The notes below the pieces were generated by a model. That model was not told where the DNA came from. It was given only the letters and a program-made list of their open reading frames with translations, and ran no database searches. A program made the translations under genes and the position numbers. From Hallella multisaccharivorax DSM 17128 (GTDB lineage: Bacteria; Bacteroidota; Bacteroidia; Bacteroidales; Bacteroidaceae), in NCBI RefSeq assembly GCF_000218235.1, contig NZ_GL945017.1, forward strand, positions 1,819,775 to 1,883,774: a stretch of 64,000 nucleotides of DNA, read 5' to 3'. How positions within the stretch are numbered: the first letter of the stretch is position 1; every line of letters begins with the position of its first letter. Below, piece after piece: positions 16,946 to 26,201 of the stretch.

Positions 16946-19132
16946 TTATTTCTTCAGCCATTTGTCAAGCCAGTTGAAAAAGGTTCGCTGCCACAGAATA
17001 CCATTTTGTGGTTTCAGTACCCAGTGATTCTCATCTGGGAAAATAAGAAGCTCAGCAGGGATGCCTTTCAGGCGTGCGGCATTGAAGGCGCCAAAGCCCT
17101 GGTTGGCATTGATGCGGTAGTCCTTCTCACCATGAATGCAGAGTATTGGCGTATCCCAGCTGCTGACAGCCCTATGGGGGCTATTTTCATAAGTGCGCTT
17201 GGCTGCATCGGTAGCATCCTGATTCCAGTAAGCATCGTCATACTCCCAGTTAGAGAACCAAGCCTCTTCAGTATCCGTGTACATCGATTCAAGGTTGAAA
17301 GCACCGTCATGAGCGATGAAACATTTGAAGCGCTTGTTGTGGTGACCGGCAAGATAATAGACGGAGAAACCACCGAAACTGGCGCCAACAGCACCCAATT
17401 TGTCCTTGTCGACATAGGGCAGATTTGTTGCGGCATCATCAATGGCAGAGAGATAGTCGTTCATGCATTGACCAGTCCAGTCGCGTGAGACCTCCTCATT
17501 CCATGCAGAACCGAAGCCGGGGAGACCACGACGGTTGGGTGCTACGATGACATAGCCATGGGAAGCCATGATGAAAAAGTTCCAACGATAGCTCCAGAAC
17601 TGCGAAACTGGGCTTTGCGGTCCACCCTCACAATATAATAATGTGGGATATCTTTTATTGGCATCGAAATGAGGCGGCAGGATAATCCAGACGAGTTCCT
17701 GCTTACCATCAGTCGTAGCCACCCAGCGCTGCTGCACTGTAGGCATGGCAAGCTGGTCAAGAATCTGCTTATTCTCATCCGTAATCTGGATCAGAGCAGA
17801 AGCTTTTGGCTTCTTGTTGTTGGGTGTCAGCACGTAGAGGTCATCGGGATGCAGCATCGAATGCTTGGTAACAAGCAACTGATTGTTTTTGGCGCCCGTA
17901 CCAAGCATTTGCAGAGAACCGTAGTCCGCCCATTCATCCTTGCTCAACTGCATCACATTGCCATTGAGGTTAGTCTGATAGACGTTCACGGTCGCATGCC
18001 AACAGCCAAGGAAATAAAGTGTCTTGCTGTCGTTGCCCCAGGCAAAGGCATCTACGTTAGAGTCAAAGCTCTCGGTCACATACTTCTTTTCACCTGTCTG
18101 CAAGTTCATGACACAAAGACGGTTACGATCACTTTCATAACCGTCGTGGGCCATGCTCTGCCACGCCACATACTTGCCGTCAGGGGAGAACTGAGGATTG
18201 ACATCGTAACCCACCTGCATATCGCCTTTCTGATGATTGACGGCTTGCTCACGCATGCTTTTGGTCGGATCAATCTTGGGCTCCTGATAGCCATCCGGCT
18301 TGCAGAGATCCCGCGTCGTTTTCTCGTTCAAATAATAAAGGTAAATATCTGCGTCAGTCGAGACAGCATAGTCAACACCCGTCTTTTTACGACAGGTGTA
18401 GGCAATGCTTTTAGAGTCTTTGCTCCAGTCAAGTTGCTCCAACCCACCGAAAGGAGCCATCGGACATTCATACGGCTCGCCATTGAGAATGTCTGTACCA
18501 TCGTCCACTTTATTGTCGTTGACATTGGCAACGAATGGATGGGCCACACTCTCAACGTAATGGTCCCAGTGGCGATAGTTGAGATCGGTCACAACTCTGC
18601 CTGTGGCAAGAGGCAGGTCTTCTGGATTCTTCTTGATGGACTCGTGATAAGGCAGACTCTTGACGAGAATGACTTTAGAGCCATCTGGAGAGAATTTGAA
18701 TCCTTCAATATCAATCTTTGAATCGGTAAGCTTCACGCGCCCCGATCCGTCAGGACTCATCTTCCATAGTTGACCACCACAGAGAAAGGCTATTTTCGTG
18801 CCATTCTCTATCCATGCGGGATCGCTCTCACTTTTCTCATTGGTAGTGAGAAGCGTAGGCTTGACAATGGCTTTGCCGGTTTTAATGCTTTGTATATAAA
18901 GTACTGTGTGACTTTTATTTTCCTTAATGCTATAATAGCTCACTTGGTAAACCACCCGCCTGCCATCAGGGGAGGCAGCGGCAGAACCGATGCGTCCCAT
19001 TGCCCAAAGAGCTTCAGGTGACATTAAGTCTGACTTCAGCGTGATGTTACTTTTCCCAATCATGGTTGATGCATCTGCCATGGGAGTACCGAGCAACATG
19101 GCACCCATGACGCATGCTAATATATTATTCAT
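16946..19132 (-). CDS. S9 family dipeptidyl-peptidase, DPP5-like
   Basis: 728-residue periplasmic serine exopeptidase that releases dipeptides from oligopeptide N-termini. A signal peptide (about 1-21, ending MADA) is followed by a beta-propeller with repeated SPDG motifs (ASPDGRRV, MSPDGSGR, FSPDGSKV, FSPDGKYV). The C-terminal alpha/beta-hydrolase domain has the nucleophile in GASFGGF (about Ser582), the Asp in HGEKDYRI and the His in DENHWVLKP. The overall pattern matches DPP5 of Porphyromonas, known to feed asaccharolytic growth. It lies 5 nt after yidC and 25 nt before the MFS gene. Specificity (hydrophobic P1) is taken from the family and not visible here. Confidence 0.9.
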   Translation of the reverse strand: MNNILACVMGAMLLGTPMADASTMIGKSNITLKSDLMSPEALWAMGRIGSAAASPDGRRVVYQVSYYSIKENKSHTVLYIQSIKTGKAIVKPTLLTTNEKSESDPAWIENGTKIAFLCGGQLWKMSPDGSGRVKLTDSKIDIEGFKFSPDGSKVILVKSLPYHESIKKNPEDLPLATGRVVTDLNYRHWDHYVESVAHPFVANVNDNKVDDGTDILNGEPYECPMAPFGGLEQLDWSKDSKSIAYTCRKKTGVDYAVSTDADIYLYYLNEKTTRDLCKPDGYQEPKIDPTKSMREQAVNHQKGDMQVGYDVNPQFSPDGKYVAWQSMAHDGYESDRNRLCVMNLQTGEKKYVTESFDSNVDAFAWGNDSKTLYFLGCWHATVNVYQTNLNGNVMQLSKDEWADYGSLQMLGTGAKNNQLLVTKHSMLHPDDLYVLTPNNKKPKASALIQITDENKQILDQLAMPTVQQRWVATTDGKQELVWIILPPHFDANKRYPTLLYCEGGPQSPVSQFWSYRWNFFIMASHGYVIVAPNRRGLPGFGSAWNEEVSRDWTGQCMNDYLSAIDDAATNLPYVDKDKLGAVGASFGGFSVYYLAGHHNKRFKCFIAHDGAFNLESMYTDTEEAWFSNWEYDDAYWNQDATDAAKRTYENSPHRAVSSWDTPILCIHGEKDYRINANQGFGAFNAARLKGIPAELLIFPDENHWVLKPQNGILWQRTFFNWLDKWLKK

Positions 19133-19137
19133 AAATA

Positions 19138-21081
19138 TTATTTTTTGCGGTTTTGCTGTTGCCTCATCTGTTCTTGCTGCATCTGCTGGAGAGCCTGCAT
19201 ACGGGCAGCGAGACCACTCATCTTCTTAGGGTTGTCTTTGTTTTCTTGATAGCGACGTTCAAGAATAGCTAAAAGTTTTTCATCGTTGGTGGTCTTGCGG
19301 AGCACAAACATGATAATAGCTGAGAAGAACAGTGAGATGAAATAATAGAAGTTAAGACCTGCAGAGTAATCGTTGAACATGAAGAAGAACATGAGTGGCA
19401 TGAGATACATCATCCACTGCATCATTTTCATCTGTTCCGCCTGTTGGCCAACCATCTGATCTTTCTGCAACTGCATGGTAAACCAAGAATAGAGCAGCTG
19501 TGCACCAACGAAGAGAATACAGGTCAGCGAAAGATGATCGCCGATGACAGGCAGTGTATGCCCCCACTCAATAATGGGATCATAGGTGGAAAGATCATGT
19601 ATCCATAAGAAGCTCTCGCCACGAAGCTGAATGGCATTAGGTACAAAATTGAACATGGCAACCCAGATAGGCATTTGGATCAACATAGGCAGGCAGCCGC
19701 TGAGGGGGGAAACCCCATACTTGGAATACTCTGCCATCATAGCCTGCTGCTTCTGCATTGCATCCTCTGGCTTATCGAACTGCTTGGTAGCTTCGTCGAG
19801 CTTCGGCTTGAGGACACGCATCTTCGCAGACGACATATAGCTCTTCTTCACCATCGGATAGGTGATGGCCTTAAGCAATAGAGTGATGAGGATGAGCACG
19901 ATGCCCATGTTGAAGCCCCATGACGTAAGCCAGGTAAAGACCGGCATAGTGAACCATCGGTTAATGATTCGGAAAAGTGGCCAACCAAGATAGACCAGTC
20001 GCTCCAAGTCAAGATCTTTGCCAAAGGAGCTTTCTTTCTCTACCTTCTTAAGTGTATAAAAATCGTTGGGACCGTAATAGAACTCCAACTCTGTGGCTTT
20101 CTTCCCACTCGGGTCGAAGGCAGTCTTCATATTTGCCTTGAAGTCCTTAAGGTAACGGACCTTCCAGTTGTCTTGTGACTCCTTATTGTAAACGGTGCTC
20201 TCAAGATCTGCACCCTTATCGAAACCATCTTTCGAAATGATGACCGTTGAGAAGAACTGGTTTTTAAACGCTACCCAATCCATCGACTCCTTAGTAGTCT
20301 GCTGTTTAGAAGCTGCATTACTCAGATAGTCAGTGCCGCCCTCAGAATTTTTCCAGTCGAGTCGCGCATAGCGGTTCTCAAAGTTAAAGCCACGCTCCTG
20401 CTGTCTAACCGTTTCGTGCCAATTGATATTGAGGCGTGAGGTGTTCGGGTCAAACAAACCAGTCATACCCGTAGCCTTGATGCTAAGGTGGAGCATATAG
20501 TCCTTACCCAAACGATATGCAAGGACAAGCTGCCTGCCCTCTCCTGCTTCAGCGGTGAGCGTTACCGTTGAATCAGTAATAGCAGACGGAGTGAAATATA
20601 ATTCAGAAGTGCTGATGTTCATTTCCTTAGCCACAAGCGTATAGTCGAGTGACTGGCGGTTGCCCTTGAACAATGTAACACCATGGAGGTCGTCAAGTGC
20701 TCCGCTTTTATCGGCCATGTTATGACCAATAAACTGCCTGGAACCCTTGGGATTCTTCAAATAAGCTTTAACTACGGTGGCTCCTTTAGTAGAGAGAGTT
20801 AATGCCACCTTCTCATTACTTAGGATGATATCTTGCGCATTGCCTGTAAGCGCCTTATGGAAGAGAGCGGTAGTGTCTTCCGCTACTCTTTGCTTTGCGG
20901 TCTGCTGTCGTTTTAGCAAGGCCACTCTTGCGGCTTGCTCAACTTTGGCGCGATTAGCCTGTTCGATAGAGTCTTTGACGAAAGCTGCACGGCGCTCCTG
21001 CTCCGACGGCTGCGAATAAATACTGAAACCGATGAGCAGAGCGGCTATGAGTACAAAGCCTATGATTGAATTCTTGTCCAT
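19138..21081 (-). CDS. yidC: Membrane protein insertase YidC
   Basis: 647-residue inner-membrane insertase and chaperone that works alone or with SecYEG. The N-terminal membrane anchor is SIIGFVLIAALLIGFSIYSQ. A large periplasmic domain (about 50-350) follows. The core insertase has helices at about 375-400 (WFTMPVFTWLTSWGFNMGIV), a cytoplasmic helical hairpin with AKMRVLKPKLDEATKQF, SGCLPMLIQMPIWVAMFN and the late helices LMPLMFFFMFNDYSAGLNF. The tail is Gln/Met/Lys-rich (QQMQQEQMRQQQNRKK), typical of Bacteroidetes. The start codon follows the pyrG stop directly, so translation is coupled. Confidence 0.96.
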   Translation of the reverse strand: MDKNSIIGFVLIAALLIGFSIYSQPSEQERRAAFVKDSIEQANRAKVEQAARVALLKRQQTAKQRVAEDTTALFHKALTGNAQDIILSNEKVALTLSTKGATVVKAYLKNPKGSRQFIGHNMADKSGALDDLHGVTLFKGNRQSLDYTLVAKEMNISTSELYFTPSAITDSTVTLTAEAGEGRQLVLAYRLGKDYMLHLSIKATGMTGLFDPNTSRLNINWHETVRQQERGFNFENRYARLDWKNSEGGTDYLSNAASKQQTTKESMDWVAFKNQFFSTVIISKDGFDKGADLESTVYNKESQDNWKVRYLKDFKANMKTAFDPSGKKATELEFYYGPNDFYTLKKVEKESSFGKDLDLERLVYLGWPLFRIINRWFTMPVFTWLTSWGFNMGIVLILITLLLKAITYPMVKKSYMSSAKMRVLKPKLDEATKQFDKPEDAMQKQQAMMAEYSKYGVSPLSGCLPMLIQMPIWVAMFNFVPNAIQLRGESFLWIHDLSTYDPIIEWGHTLPVIGDHLSLTCILFVGAQLLYSWFTMQLQKDQMVGQQAEQMKMMQWMMYLMPLMFFFMFNDYSAGLNFYYFISLFFSAIIMFVLRKTTNDEKLLAILERRYQENKDNPKKMSGLAARMQALQQMQQEQMRQQQNRKK

Positions 21082-22689
21082 TTATTTTTGATGATTTTCT
21101 ATAGCAGTCTTCACAAAGTCAAGGAAGAGTGGATGTGGATGAAGCACTGTCGACTGATATTCGGGGTGAAACTGTGTACCTATGTACCATTTGAGCGAGG
21201 GTATCTCCACAATTTCCACCAGATCGCTCTCTGGATTTCGACCAACACACATCATGCCATTGCGCTCAAACTCTTTCTCAAAATCATTGTTGAACTCATA
21301 GCGGTGGCGGTGGCGCTCCTGGATATGCTCTTGTTTATAGATATTAAACACGCGCGAGCCCTGTTTCAAGTCGCACTCGTAGGCTCCCAAACGCATGGTA
21401 CCACCCATATTGGTAATGTTTTTCTGCTCCTCCATGATGTCGATAACATTGTGGGGAGTTGTCTCATCCATTTCTCGGCTGTTGGCATCTTTGTAGCCCA
21501 GTACATTGCGAGCAAACTCGATGACCATCATCTGCATGCCAAGGCAAATACCAAAGGTGGGAATATCGTGCTCACGACAATATTTGGCTGCCACGATTTT
21601 TCCTTCGATACCACGTTGGCCAAATCCTGGGCAGATGACGATTCCGTCTTGCCCTTTCGTCTTCTCCCCCACGTTCTCCGAAGTGAGATATTCTGAATTG
21701 ATAAAGGTGATAACGGTCTTATGGTCATTATAAGTGCCCGCTTGTGAGAGACTCTCACGAATACTTTTGTAAGCATCCTGCAGATCGTATTTACCAACGA
21801 GGCCGATATGCACCTCTTCGGTAGCCTTGCTTCTGCGTTCAAGAAAAGCTTTCCATGGTCCCAATGCAGGCGTAGGTCCAACGGTTTCACCCACTTTGCG
21901 AAGGATTGCGGCATCAAGGCCTTGGTTCTGCATATTTACAGGCACCTCGTAGATGCTGGGGAGATCCTCGCTTTGCACCACACAGTCGATGTCAACATTG
22001 CAGAATGCTGCAACCTTTTTGCGAATACCGTCATTAAGATGTTTCTCAGTACGAAGCACAAGAATGTCAGGCTGAATGCCGACACTCTGCAGCTCCTTTA
22101 CACTGTGTTGGGTAGGTTTAGTTTTCAATTCCCCTGCCGCCTTAAGATAAGGTATATAAGTTAGATGGATGTTGACTGCATTTTTACCCAACTCCCACTT
22201 CAACTGGCGAATGGCCTCAAGAAAGGGAGCACTCTCGATGTCACCAATGGTGCCTCCTATCTCAGTAATGACAAAGTTGTAGTGGTATTTGGAGCCAAGT
22301 AGCTTGATGTTTCGCTTAATCTCATCGGTGATGTGGGGTACCACCTGGATAGTCTTTCCAAGATAATCGCCGCGGCGCTCTTTGTCAATGACCAATTTAT
22401 AGATACGTCCAGTCGTCATGGAATTGGCCTTTGTCGTCTTGATATCCGTGAAACGCTCATAGTGGCCAAGATCGAGGTCCGTCTCCATACCGTCAACGGT
22501 GACATAGCATTCGCCATGCTCATAAGGATTAAGCGTGCCTGGATCAATGTTGATATAGGGGTCGAACTTCTGGATAGTAATATTGTAGCCTCTTGCCTGA
22601 AGAAGCTTTCCTATCGACGATGAGATAATTCCCTTTCCAAGTGAGGAAACCACACCGCCAGTGACGAAAATGTATTTTGTTTCTGCCAC
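21082..22689 (-). CDS. pyrG: CTP synthase
   Basis: Converts UTP to CTP with glutamine nitrogen. The 535-residue product has an N-terminal amidoligase domain starting AETKYIFVTGGVVSSLGKG and a C-terminal glutamine amidotransferase with the nucleophile Cys in GICLGMQMM and the His/Glu pair in QFHPEYQS. I place the start at GTG 22689. A longer frame opens at 22779, but the -7 box TAACTTTGC (22728-22736) lies inside that extension, so the extra codons would not be transcribed. The resulting length and first residues fit the family. It is first gene of the pyrG-yidC-DPP5-MFS operon. Confidence 0.96.
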   Translation of the reverse strand: MAETKYIFVTGGVVSSLGKGIISSSIGKLLQARGYNITIQKFDPYINIDPGTLNPYEHGECYVTVDGMETDLDLGHYERFTDIKTTKANSMTTGRIYKLVIDKERRGDYLGKTIQVVPHITDEIKRNIKLLGSKYHYNFVITEIGGTIGDIESAPFLEAIRQLKWELGKNAVNIHLTYIPYLKAAGELKTKPTQHSVKELQSVGIQPDILVLRTEKHLNDGIRKKVAAFCNVDIDCVVQSEDLPSIYEVPVNMQNQGLDAAILRKVGETVGPTPALGPWKAFLERRSKATEEVHIGLVGKYDLQDAYKSIRESLSQAGTYNDHKTVITFINSEYLTSENVGEKTKGQDGIVICPGFGQRGIEGKIVAAKYCREHDIPTFGICLGMQMMVIEFARNVLGYKDANSREMDETTPHNVIDIMEEQKNITNMGGTMRLGAYECDLKQGSRVFNIYKQEHIQERHRHRYEFNNDFEKEFERNGMMCVGRNPESDLVEIVEIPSLKWYIGTQFHPEYQSTVLHPHPLFLDFVKTAIENHQK

Positions 22690-22727
22690 AATCTGTGAGG
22701 ATATTAAGTAATTATAAACAATTTGTT

Positions 22728-22759
22728 GCAAAGTTACGGCAATTTTACGAGATAAACAA
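22728..22759 (-). promoter_or_regulatory. pyrG operon promoter
   Basis: Minus strand: TTGT at 22756-22759, a 19-nt spacer, and TAACTTTGC at 22728-22736. The transcript would start near 22721, about 30 nt before the GTG start of pyrG. It is back to back with the DUF3078 promoter. Confidence 0.75.
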
Positions 22760-22793
22760 CAAATCAATTTAGAAATCATTTTATATTTCTTCC

Positions 22794-22825
22794 TTGGTCG
22801 TTTCTTTCACTTTTGCTACCTTTGC
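22794..22825 (+). promoter_or_regulatory. DUF3078 gene promoter
   Basis: TTGG at 22794-22797, a 19-nt spacer, and TACCTTTGC at 22817-22825. The expected start lies about 12 nt before the ATG at 22844, giving a very short leader. Confidence 0.7.
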
Positions 22826-22843
22826 AGTGTTTTAATTTTCATC

Positions 22844-24118
22844 ATGATGATTAAGTTTCAGAAATATATCTTTCTTGTGTTTTTGCTTCCGCTCTCCCTT
22901 TATGGCTGGAGCGAAAAGGCGCCTCAACATCGTTGGCGCAGCACTTACTCTGATGAAATGTCGAAGATCATGCGGCGTTATACTGATGCATTGATTGCTT
23001 ACAGAGATTCTATTTATAACGATTCCACACAGGCCCATGCGCTCAACCCTATTGATACCGCACCTTATTTTTTGCCACTGACTTTTTACAGTGACGTGGC
23101 TGGGAATGCATTTTCTTTGGATAAGACTCTGACGGGAACGGATAAGCATTTGCTTTCGGTCTATCTTAAGCATCCGGAATTGGTGACAGAGACCGACCGG
23201 CAATTAGAGCAGAAAGGGTCTGTCATCAAGCCGAAGACGGTGGCGGAGAATCCCTCCGCCTTTGTGAATAAGTCCGCACCAAAAGACCCAGAAGCCTTGC
23301 CGATGGATCTTATAGTCTTTAAACCCAATTTTTGGGATTTTGGCGGGGATTACTATTTGCAATTCCTGCAAAACTATCTCTCTGGCAATTGGTATCAAGG
23401 CGGCGAGAGCAACTATTCGATGATGGGAGCAGTGACGCTGACAGCCAACTACAACAATAAGCAGAAAGTGAAATGGGACAATATGCTGGAGATGAAATTC
23501 GGTATGCAGACCACCAAGAGCGACTCCGTTCACCACACGCGACCTACAGAGGACATGCTCCGCTATACCGGGAAACTCGGTCTTCAGGCAGCAAACAAAT
23601 GGTATTATACCTTCCAACTCATAGCCCAAACGCAGTGGGCACGACACTTTAATACCAATAGTAATTATGTACAGTCGGACATTTTTTCCCCGCTCAACGT
23701 CAATGCCTCAATTGGTATGGACTATAATGTGGACTTGCTGAAGGGAAGGCTCAAAGGCAGTATTCATCTCGCACCATTTGCCTACAACTTAAAATATGTG
23801 GGCAGACTGGCTTTGGCCGCCAACAATGGCATCGACAGCGGGCATCACTCTTTGCACGACTTTGGCTCCCAGACGACCATTGACCTCAATTGGAATATTA
23901 CGGATAATTTCTCGTGGAGGACCCGCCTCTATGGATATACAACTTACAAACGCATGGAAGCAGAATGGGAAAACACATTGTCTTTCCAGTTCAACCGATA
24001 TTTTGCTACAAAGGTTTATCTCTATCCTCGGTTTGACGATGGCAGAATGCGTGATGACAAGTTAGTATACTGGATGTTCAGGGAATATTTCTCGGTAGGT
24101 CTCTCCTATAGCATCTAA
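22844..24118 (+). CDS. DUF3078 domain-containing outer-membrane protein
   Basis: 424 residues with a signal peptide (about 1-21, ending LSLYGW/S). A spacer rich in Asp, Lys and Pro precedes a C-terminal barrel-like region of alternating residues (NYLSGNWYQGGESNYSMMG, WDNMLEMKFGMQTT, RYTGKLGLQAANKWYYTFQL) ending in aromatic FSVGLSYSI, the usual outer-membrane insertion signal. The DUF3078 family is conserved in Bacteroidetes and its function is not known. It has its own promoter, is divergent from pyrG and convergent with the DUF5686 gene 43 nt away. Confidence 0.85.
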   Translation: MMIKFQKYIFLVFLLPLSLYGWSEKAPQHRWRSTYSDEMSKIMRRYTDALIAYRDSIYNDSTQAHALNPIDTAPYFLPLTFYSDVAGNAFSLDKTLTGTDKHLLSVYLKHPELVTETDRQLEQKGSVIKPKTVAENPSAFVNKSAPKDPEALPMDLIVFKPNFWDFGGDYYLQFLQNYLSGNWYQGGESNYSMMGAVTLTANYNNKQKVKWDNMLEMKFGMQTTKSDSVHHTRPTEDMLRYTGKLGLQAANKWYYTFQLIAQTQWARHFNTNSNYVQSDIFSPLNVNASIGMDYNVDLLKGRLKGSIHLAPFAYNLKYVGRLALAANNGIDSGHHSLHDFGSQTTIDLNWNITDNFSWRTRLYGYTTYKRMEAEWENTLSFQFNRYFATKVYLYPRFDDGRMRDDKLVYWMFREYFSVGLSYSI

Positions 24119-24161
24119 GGCCGTGGCACAATGACAAGCAGGCTGTGACGGCATCGCTTCA

Positions 24162-26201
24162 TCACCAATGTCGAAAAAGCTCAAAGCCAAACTTACAGCC
24201 TATCGTGCGGTTGCCCTTACCATTGCTGACGAAGATGCCTGCCGACAGCAGCCTTGTCGTAAAACCGTAGCCTAACTCTATGTAAGGATGAATATGATCC
24301 ACATCGAGCCATGAGACATAAAAGCGCTCCATTTCCATATAATGCCCAGCTATAGGCAGCCAGCTCAAAAGCATCAATGGGCTCTCATAAGTCATGTTTC
24401 CACGCAGATAGTAGGATGATGCGTTATATGAGTTGCTTCTGAGCAATTCAAACTCGCCGCTCCAGTCGTCATTCCAGCCGCCGGGGATGTTATTCTCTCT
24501 GAAGTTTTCATAGTTAAGAAAATAAGTGTTTCTTCCCTTGTGGCTATAGAAGCCTGACCCTAAGCGCGTTTGAAGCGACTGCAGGCGATTGAGGTGATGA
24601 ATATATTCGGCATTGAACTCAAATCGCGTATACTTCATGTTTGATTTCATAATCCCGTTGATGCCACGGTCATAGTCAAAGGTGAAGATAGGCCCTGTCC
24701 ACCCCCATGGGCGATATTGTAATTCTAATACCGGCGCGAACGCAGTATATTCTGACGGTTTATCAAGAAAATGAAAGAATCCCGGATTGACAGCAGCATA
24801 TCTTTGAAACAGCGAACCTATTTGAAACCCTAAACGACTGTTGATATCAAAGTTAAGGATGAGGCGGGAATCTGCTTGACGAAACTCATTAAAGTTCTTA
24901 GGCGATATCACCGGCTTCAGGTCACCTGATTGTGGAGAGATCATCATTTCTTTCTCTATCAGGTTGTTGCTAATATGATTGCCGTTTCCTATCTCGAACT
25001 TAACATATCGGTTTTTTCTTCTGCTCATATAATAATAGATGGGCAGGCGGAAATAGAATTGATGGAGCTTGAACGAGTAGCCTGACCGGAAGCGGCCAAG
25101 CAGCTCACTGTCGTACCCAAGCTGATAGCTTGCATGGACATCAAACTTATAGGTAAAACCCCTGCCTCGGCTGTAGCTCATATACAGTGGATTGAGCATG
25201 GGATTCACACGCAGATAGCCCTGACTGTTTTGCCCAAAATGCATCTTCACACGATTGAGGACGTTATTGCCTACAGCATCCCAGAAGATCGTTTTAACCC
25301 AGTTGTGCTTCTTCCGTACAGTATCCTGGAGCCGATCTGAATCCCTGTTAGCATAGGAAGTCACCATTTCCTGGTACATCCTTGACTCATTTTCATTGAG
25401 ACTGTCAGGCCTTACCTGGGCCATGAGAAGCGGGTCATTGAGCTCTTGCCGGCCATCAAGACGCAAGGTGTCCTTTAGTCCGAAAAAGGACCGATAGTGT
25501 GCGGATACCTTATTGCCGAAAAACCGGAAATAGAAGAGCGCCTCACAGTCCCTGGGGAAGAGAGAACTGGCACCTCTCTCGCCCATTTCCATCGACACCC
25601 AAGAGTGAATCATGTCGTATTCGCTCTTGTAATTACAGCTGATGATTCGTCCAGTAAGCTTGTCTATAGATGCGTTTCCACGTACGAGCTGCGTGTTAGA
25701 GCGACGGCCATAAAAACGGATATTGACCGTGTCACCGCTCTCGCCATATATCTTATACTTATAGAAACGGAAATTATTGGGATGGAAAGGAGAAAGGATG
25801 GTATTGCCACAAAGGGTCTCACTATAGATGGTTGGCGTCATATACCGATTGAAACTGGCCATTGTCCGTCTATATCCTGGAATTGTAGTGATACGAATCA
25901 ATGGCTTGATATCAAAGTCATTATAATCTCTTAGTTGGACCTTTGAATAACTCTCGGTGAGAAACTCTCTCCGTTCTCCGCGGGCAATGATATAGGCCGA
26001 AGGCACCAACAAGAGTATTGGGTTTCGTTTGTCAACACGGAGAGAGGCGCGCGCATAGGAAAATGTCGTCTTGGGAGCATGAACAGTATCAATCGCTGTA
26101 GCATAAGTATGGACACGCCGAAGCAGGGAGAACTTATTGTCCTTTCTTGCCGCGGCATACAATGGCAGGAGCATTAGAAGCCCAACTATCACACGTCTCA
26201 T
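24162..26201 (-). CDS. DUF5686 family outer-membrane protein
   Basis: 679 residues. I choose the ATG at 26201, whose ATGA overlaps the stop of the ABC-F gene. It directly precedes a signal peptide (RRVIVGLLMLLPLYAAA). The middle contains the DUF5686 signature region (RGNASIDKLTGRIISCNYKSE and neighbours), followed by a long porin-like barrel (YHINPMLNPLYMSYSRGRGF-like strands) ending in KFGFELFRHW. Most DUF5686 proteins begin with a carboxypeptidase-regulatory-like domain; this one seems to lack it. Function unknown, outer membrane predicted. Last gene of the engB-ABC-F-DUF5686 operon. Confidence 0.82.
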   Translation of the reverse strand: MRRVIVGLLMLLPLYAAARKDNKFSLLRRVHTYATAIDTVHAPKTTFSYARASLRVDKRNPILLLVPSAYIIARGERREFLTESYSKVQLRDYNDFDIKPLIRITTIPGYRRTMASFNRYMTPTIYSETLCGNTILSPFHPNNFRFYKYKIYGESGDTVNIRFYGRRSNTQLVRGNASIDKLTGRIISCNYKSEYDMIHSWVSMEMGERGASSLFPRDCEALFYFRFFGNKVSAHYRSFFGLKDTLRLDGRQELNDPLLMAQVRPDSLNENESRMYQEMVTSYANRDSDRLQDTVRKKHNWVKTIFWDAVGNNVLNRVKMHFGQNSQGYLRVNPMLNPLYMSYSRGRGFTYKFDVHASYQLGYDSELLGRFRSGYSFKLHQFYFRLPIYYYMSRRKNRYVKFEIGNGNHISNNLIEKEMMISPQSGDLKPVISPKNFNEFRQADSRLILNFDINSRLGFQIGSLFQRYAAVNPGFFHFLDKPSEYTAFAPVLELQYRPWGWTGPIFTFDYDRGINGIMKSNMKYTRFEFNAEYIHHLNRLQSLQTRLGSGFYSHKGRNTYFLNYENFRENNIPGGWNDDWSGEFELLRSNSYNASSYYLRGNMTYESPLMLLSWLPIAGHYMEMERFYVSWLDVDHIHPYIELGYGFTTRLLSAGIFVSNGKGNRTIGCKFGFELFRHW

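Noticed and set aside
17669-18721. Long plus-strand frame opposite the DPP5-like gene
   Set aside because: Antisense shadow of a gene with clear catalytic motifs; no signal, motif or promoter of its own.
22690-22779. Longer N-terminus for CTP synthase
   Set aside because: The promoter lies within it and the added residues do not match the family.
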